6,499 nt of DNA, from assembly GCA_021802375.1 (NCBI GenBank), contig JAKAAL010000251.1, forward strand, positions 1-6,499. Reading direction: 5' to 3'. The notes under the pieces are model-generated. The model saw only the letters and a program-made list of their open reading frames with translations, did no database searches and was not told the origin of the DNA. The stretch is from Bacillota bacterium (lineage in GTDB: Bacteria > Bacillota_E > Sulfobacillia > Sulfobacillales > Sulfobacillaceae). The position numbers were made by a program, and so were the translations under genes. Positions 4,478 through 6,499 of the stretch are shown here, in pieces (position 1 is the first letter of the stretch; each line of letters begins with the position of its first letter).

Positions 4478-5635
4478 ATGGCACAGTGGCGGTGGCTGAC
4501 GGCAGGAGAATCACATGGGCCGGGGCTGGTGGGGATTGTTGAAGGGGCACCTGCTGGGATAGCGTTGACCCGTGCCCTGATAGACGGAGACTTGGCGCGT
4601 CGGCAGCGAGGTTATGGACGCGGAGGCCGGATGGCCATTGAACGCGACCAGGTAAAGATTTTCGGTGGCGTGCGCCATGGGCGAACATTGGGGGGACCTG
4701 TTGCTCTGTTGGTAGAAAACCGCGATTTTGCCAATTGGGCCGAAAGCATGTCGCCGGATCCGGCAACACCAGACCGCGTTGTGACCAGACCCAGGCCCGG
4801 CCATGCCGACTTGGTCGGCGGAATTAAATATGGGCATCGGGACTTGCGCAATGTGCTGGAAAGGGCGTCAGCACGGGAAACCACGATGCGGGTAGCATTG
4901 GGCGCCGTTGCCCGCAGCTTTCTTCAGGGTTTAGGGGTACATGTGGTAGGGCACGTGATTTCCATCGGGTCGGTTCATGTCAGGCCAACCGATTGGCAAT
5001 TGGAGGATTTCGAACGTGCAGAAACGTCTCCGGTTCGGGTCTTGGATTCTGAGGCCGAAGCTATGATGATGTCGTTGATCGATGACGCCAAAGCGGCGGG
5101 GGACACTTTGGGCGGTACCTTTGAAATTGTAGCTTTTGGATTACCGGTAGGGCTCGGCAGTTATGTGCAATGGGACCGCCGCTTGGAAGCGCAATTGGCT
5201 CAGGCCTTGCTGTCCATCCCGGCGATGAAGGCAGTGGAAGTGGGAACAGGTTTTCAACAGTCGGACCTCGCAGGATCTCAAGTGCATGATGCGATATGGT
5301 GGGAACAAGATGCTGGCTTTACTCGGCGCAGTAATCGGGCGGGAGGGCTCGAAGGAGGTATTACCACAGGGATGCCATTGACCGTGAGGGTGGGCATGAA
5401 ACCGTTGTCCACCTTGATGTCGCCTTTAGGTTCATTTGACATTGAATCCAAAGAGCCGTTTTTGGCACAAGTAGAACGATCGGACGTGACTGCAGTGCCG
5501 GCCGCGGTGACCATTGGGGAAGCCATGGTTTTGCATGTATTGGCCGGAGCCATCCTCGAGAAGTTTGGCGGCGACAACTTGGAGGAAATTCATGAGCGAG
5601 TGGAAAGTTGGCGAGCCCAAGTTCGCAAGTTTTAA
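4478..5635 (+). CDS. aroC: Chorismate synthase
   Basis: AroC converts 5-enolpyruvylshikimate-3-phosphate to chorismate, the seventh and last common step of aromatic biosynthesis, using reduced FMN without net redox change. From ATG 4478 the protein has 385 residues, the normal length. Family signatures are complete: GESHGPGLVGIVEGAPAG (10-27) with active-site His13, QRGYGRGGRM (43-52), RPRPGHADL (104-112) with His109, and RASARETTMRVALGAVA (129-145). NRAGGLEGGITTGMP (286-300) and RSDVTAVPAA (334-343) follow. The frame extends 21 codons further upstream, but AGGGGAG lies 9 bases before this ATG and the family begins close to the GESHG motif. The gene follows the prepilin peptidase after 76 bases and overlaps aroK by 44 bases. 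A flavin-reducing activity is not visible in the protein, so an external reductase probably supplies FMNH2, as in most bacteria. Confidence 0.96.
   Translation: MAQWRWLTAGESHGPGLVGIVEGAPAGIALTRALIDGDLARRQRGYGRGGRMAIERDQVKIFGGVRHGRTLGGPVALLVENRDFANWAESMSPDPATPDRVVTRPRPGHADLVGGIKYGHRDLRNVLERASARETTMRVALGAVARSFLQGLGVHVVGHVISIGSVHVRPTDWQLEDFERAETSPVRVLDSEAEAMMMSLIDDAKAAGDTLGGTFEIVAFGLPVGLGSYVQWDRRLEAQLAQALLSIPAMKAVEVGTGFQQSDLAGSQVHDAIWWEQDAGFTRRSNRAGGLEGGITTGMPLTVRVGMKPLSTLMSPLGSFDIESKEPFLAQVERSDVTAVPAAVTIGEAMVLHVLAGAILEKFGGDNLEEIHERVESWRAQVRKF
5581..5585 (+). promoter_or_regulatory. aroK Shine-Dalgarno inside aroC
   Basis: GGAGG lies 6 bases before the aroK ATG at 5592 and within the aroC coding sequence. 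It decides the aroK start against the longer in-frame ATG at 5514 and allows aroC-aroK coupling. Confidence 0.75.
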
Positions 5636-6146
5636 GCCACCCATCGTTCTTATGGGGATGATGGGGGCCGGCAAGACTACCGTCGGCCGTATCGTGGCCC
5701 GTGAACTCGGCTGGGAGTTTGAGGATTTGGATGCGGTGATCGTCCGGGGTACTGGTTTAGAGATAGCCGACATATTTTCTCGCTATGGAGAAGAGGGATT
5801 TCGCAAATGCGAGCACCGATACTTGAAAGAAATGTTGTCGTCTGCCAACTCGTTGGTACTGGCCTTAGGCGGTGGAACCGTGGGGTTGCACGAAAATCGG
5901 GAATTGCTGCAAAAAACTGCCGTGGTATGGCTTAAGGGCCCATTGCCTCTTTTGTACTCTCGCGTAGCAAATGATGCAACGCGGCCATTAGCCCGCATGG
6001 GCTGGGAAGTGTTCGAGGCCAGGTATCGCCAGCGAGAGCCGTGGTTTCGGTCTTTAGCATGGATGATCGAGGATGTGGCTGAGCGATCTTCGGAAGAGAT
6101 TGCCCAAAATATTATTAGTATTTGGCAAACTGGAGTGCGGGAGTGA
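5592..6146 (+). CDS. aroK: Shikimate kinase
   Basis: AroK phosphorylates shikimate at the 3-hydroxyl with ATP, step 5 of the pathway, in the cytoplasm. From ATG 5592 it has 184 residues, near the usual 170, with an N-terminal tail of about 15 residues before the first strand. The P-loop is GMMGAGKTT (22-30) with K28. The shikimate-site aspartates D45 and D47 sit in EDLD, followed by R71 in FRKCE, the glycine triplet GGG (93-95) and the lid arginine R131 in TRPL. R148 in QREPWF corresponds to the usual R-x-P-L-Y region, with W-F replacing L-Y. All catalytic residues appear intact. The gene starts 44 bases inside aroC, from a GGAGG site, so translation is probably coupled. It is separated from aroB by 4 bases. 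AroK rather than AroL is used because the gene is in the aro cluster; the two isozymes cannot be told apart outside enterobacteria. Confidence 0.94.
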   Translation: MSEWKVGEPKFASFKPPIVLMGMMGAGKTTVGRIVARELGWEFEDLDAVIVRGTGLEIADIFSRYGEEGFRKCEHRYLKEMLSSANSLVLALGGGTVGLHENRELLQKTAVVWLKGPLPLLYSRVANDATRPLARMGWEVFEARYRQREPWFRSLAWMIEDVAERSSEEIAQNIISIWQTGVRE

Positions 6147-6150
6147 GGAC

Positions 6151-6499
6151 ATGTCTACCTGGTATATAGAGAGCACAACGGCCAAATCCAGCCGCATTAT
6201 CTTGCAACGTGGCATACTTGGCGAATTGAACCGAGAAGAGTGGGCTCCTGCTGGGACCCCGGTTGTTGTGATAGCTGACCCCACAGTGCTTTCCAAGCAT
6301 CCAGATCTTGAGACACGGCTTGCGCAATGGACTGGGCCCGATCCCATCTATCAGTTAGATATTAGCGAGTCTACCAAAAATTTAACCACCGTCGAGAACC
6401 TATATCAAGAATTTGGCACTCGCCATGTGCGTCGCGATACAGTGGTAGTCGCGGTGGGAGGTGGGGTGCTAACGGACACGGTGGGCTATGCCGCTGCGA
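6151..6499 (+). CDS. aroB: 3-Dehydroquinate synthase, N-terminal part
   Basis: AroB cyclises DAHP to 3-dehydroquinate, step 2 of the pathway, using NAD and a divalent metal. The first 116 residues are present and the gene continues beyond the right edge. The N-terminal domain is recognisable by ISESTKNLTTVENLYQEF (about residues 72-89), equivalent to the family's E-x-x-K-S-L segment. The NAD-binding glycine-rich motif RRDTVVVAVGGGVLTDTVGY (about 94-113) matches the D-x-x-x-A-x-GGGV-x-x-D-x-x-G pattern. The metal ligands and the C-terminal helical domain lie outside the window. The ATG at 6151 has GGGAG 7 bases upstream, inside the end of aroK, and follows the aroK stop by 4 bases, which fits co-translation in one operon. 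Other members of the sugar-cyclase or glycerol dehydrogenase superfamily are unlikely given the adjacent aroC and aroK. Confidence 0.93.
   Translation, partial: MSTWYIESTTAKSSRIILQRGILGELNREEWAPAGTPVVVIADPTVLSKHPDLETRLAQWTGPDPIYQLDISESTKNLTTVENLYQEFGTRHVRRDTVVVAVGGGVLTDTVGYAAA

Noticed and set aside
4407..4884. Minus-strand open frames opposite aroC
   Set aside because: Three overlapping frames antisense to conserved aroC are explained by its base composition; none has recognisable motifs.
5514..5591. N-terminal extension of aroK deep inside aroC
   Set aside because: It would translate the conserved C-terminal region of aroC in another frame; GGAGG before ATG 5592 gives a better start.

Overview
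The window is a housekeeping stretch of a bacterial chromosome with two divergent gene blocks. The gene content suggests a Firmicutes-type organism, possibly a deep-branching one such as Sulfobacillus or a relative. The clues are a sufC-sufD order starting a SUF operon, a YqeG-family phosphatase next to aroE (in Bacillus yqeG and aroE lie in one cluster, separated by yqeH), and strong purine-rich Shine-Dalgarno sites before most genes. The species assignment is an inference; there is no rRNA or other decisive marker. I see no mobile element, CRISPR array, tRNA or rRNA.

Left block, minus strand, about 1-2264: a SUF iron-sulfur cluster assembly operon. A sigma-A type promoter (-35 TTGACT, -10 TACACT) precedes sufC. 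It is followed by sufD, and a third gene starts in an ATGA overlap with the sufD stop and runs off the left edge. That third gene is probably sufS or another SUF component. SufC is the ATPase of the SufBCD scaffold and SufD is its structural partner.

Divergent control region, about 2265-2443: it holds no convincing gene. It contains three inverted repeats, a perfect extended -10 element for the rightward genes, and an orphan strong Shine-Dalgarno followed by a GTG. That GTG is in frame with yqeG.

Right block, plus strand, 2444-6499: yqeG (HAD phosphatase), aroE (shikimate dehydrogenase), a short type IV prepilin peptidase, aroC (chorismate synthase), aroK (shikimate kinase) and the start of aroB (3-dehydroquinate synthase). 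The genes overlap or lie close together, and I see no terminator between them, so they probably form one operon. A 76-base gap before aroC may hold an internal promoter. Four of the seven shikimate-pathway steps are encoded here (steps 2, 4, 5 and 7). The prepilin peptidase is the only functional outsider. It appears to be a catalytic-domain-only enzyme without the cysteine-containing N-terminal domain of classical PilD.

Several genes have an upstream in-frame extension that makes the longest open frame misleading (sufC, yqeG, aroC, aroK). The starts given here rest on Shine-Dalgarno sites, promoters and family length. The aroE start is unresolved and may use a rare ATT codon. No clearly new system is visible; the most interesting points are regulatory and translational.
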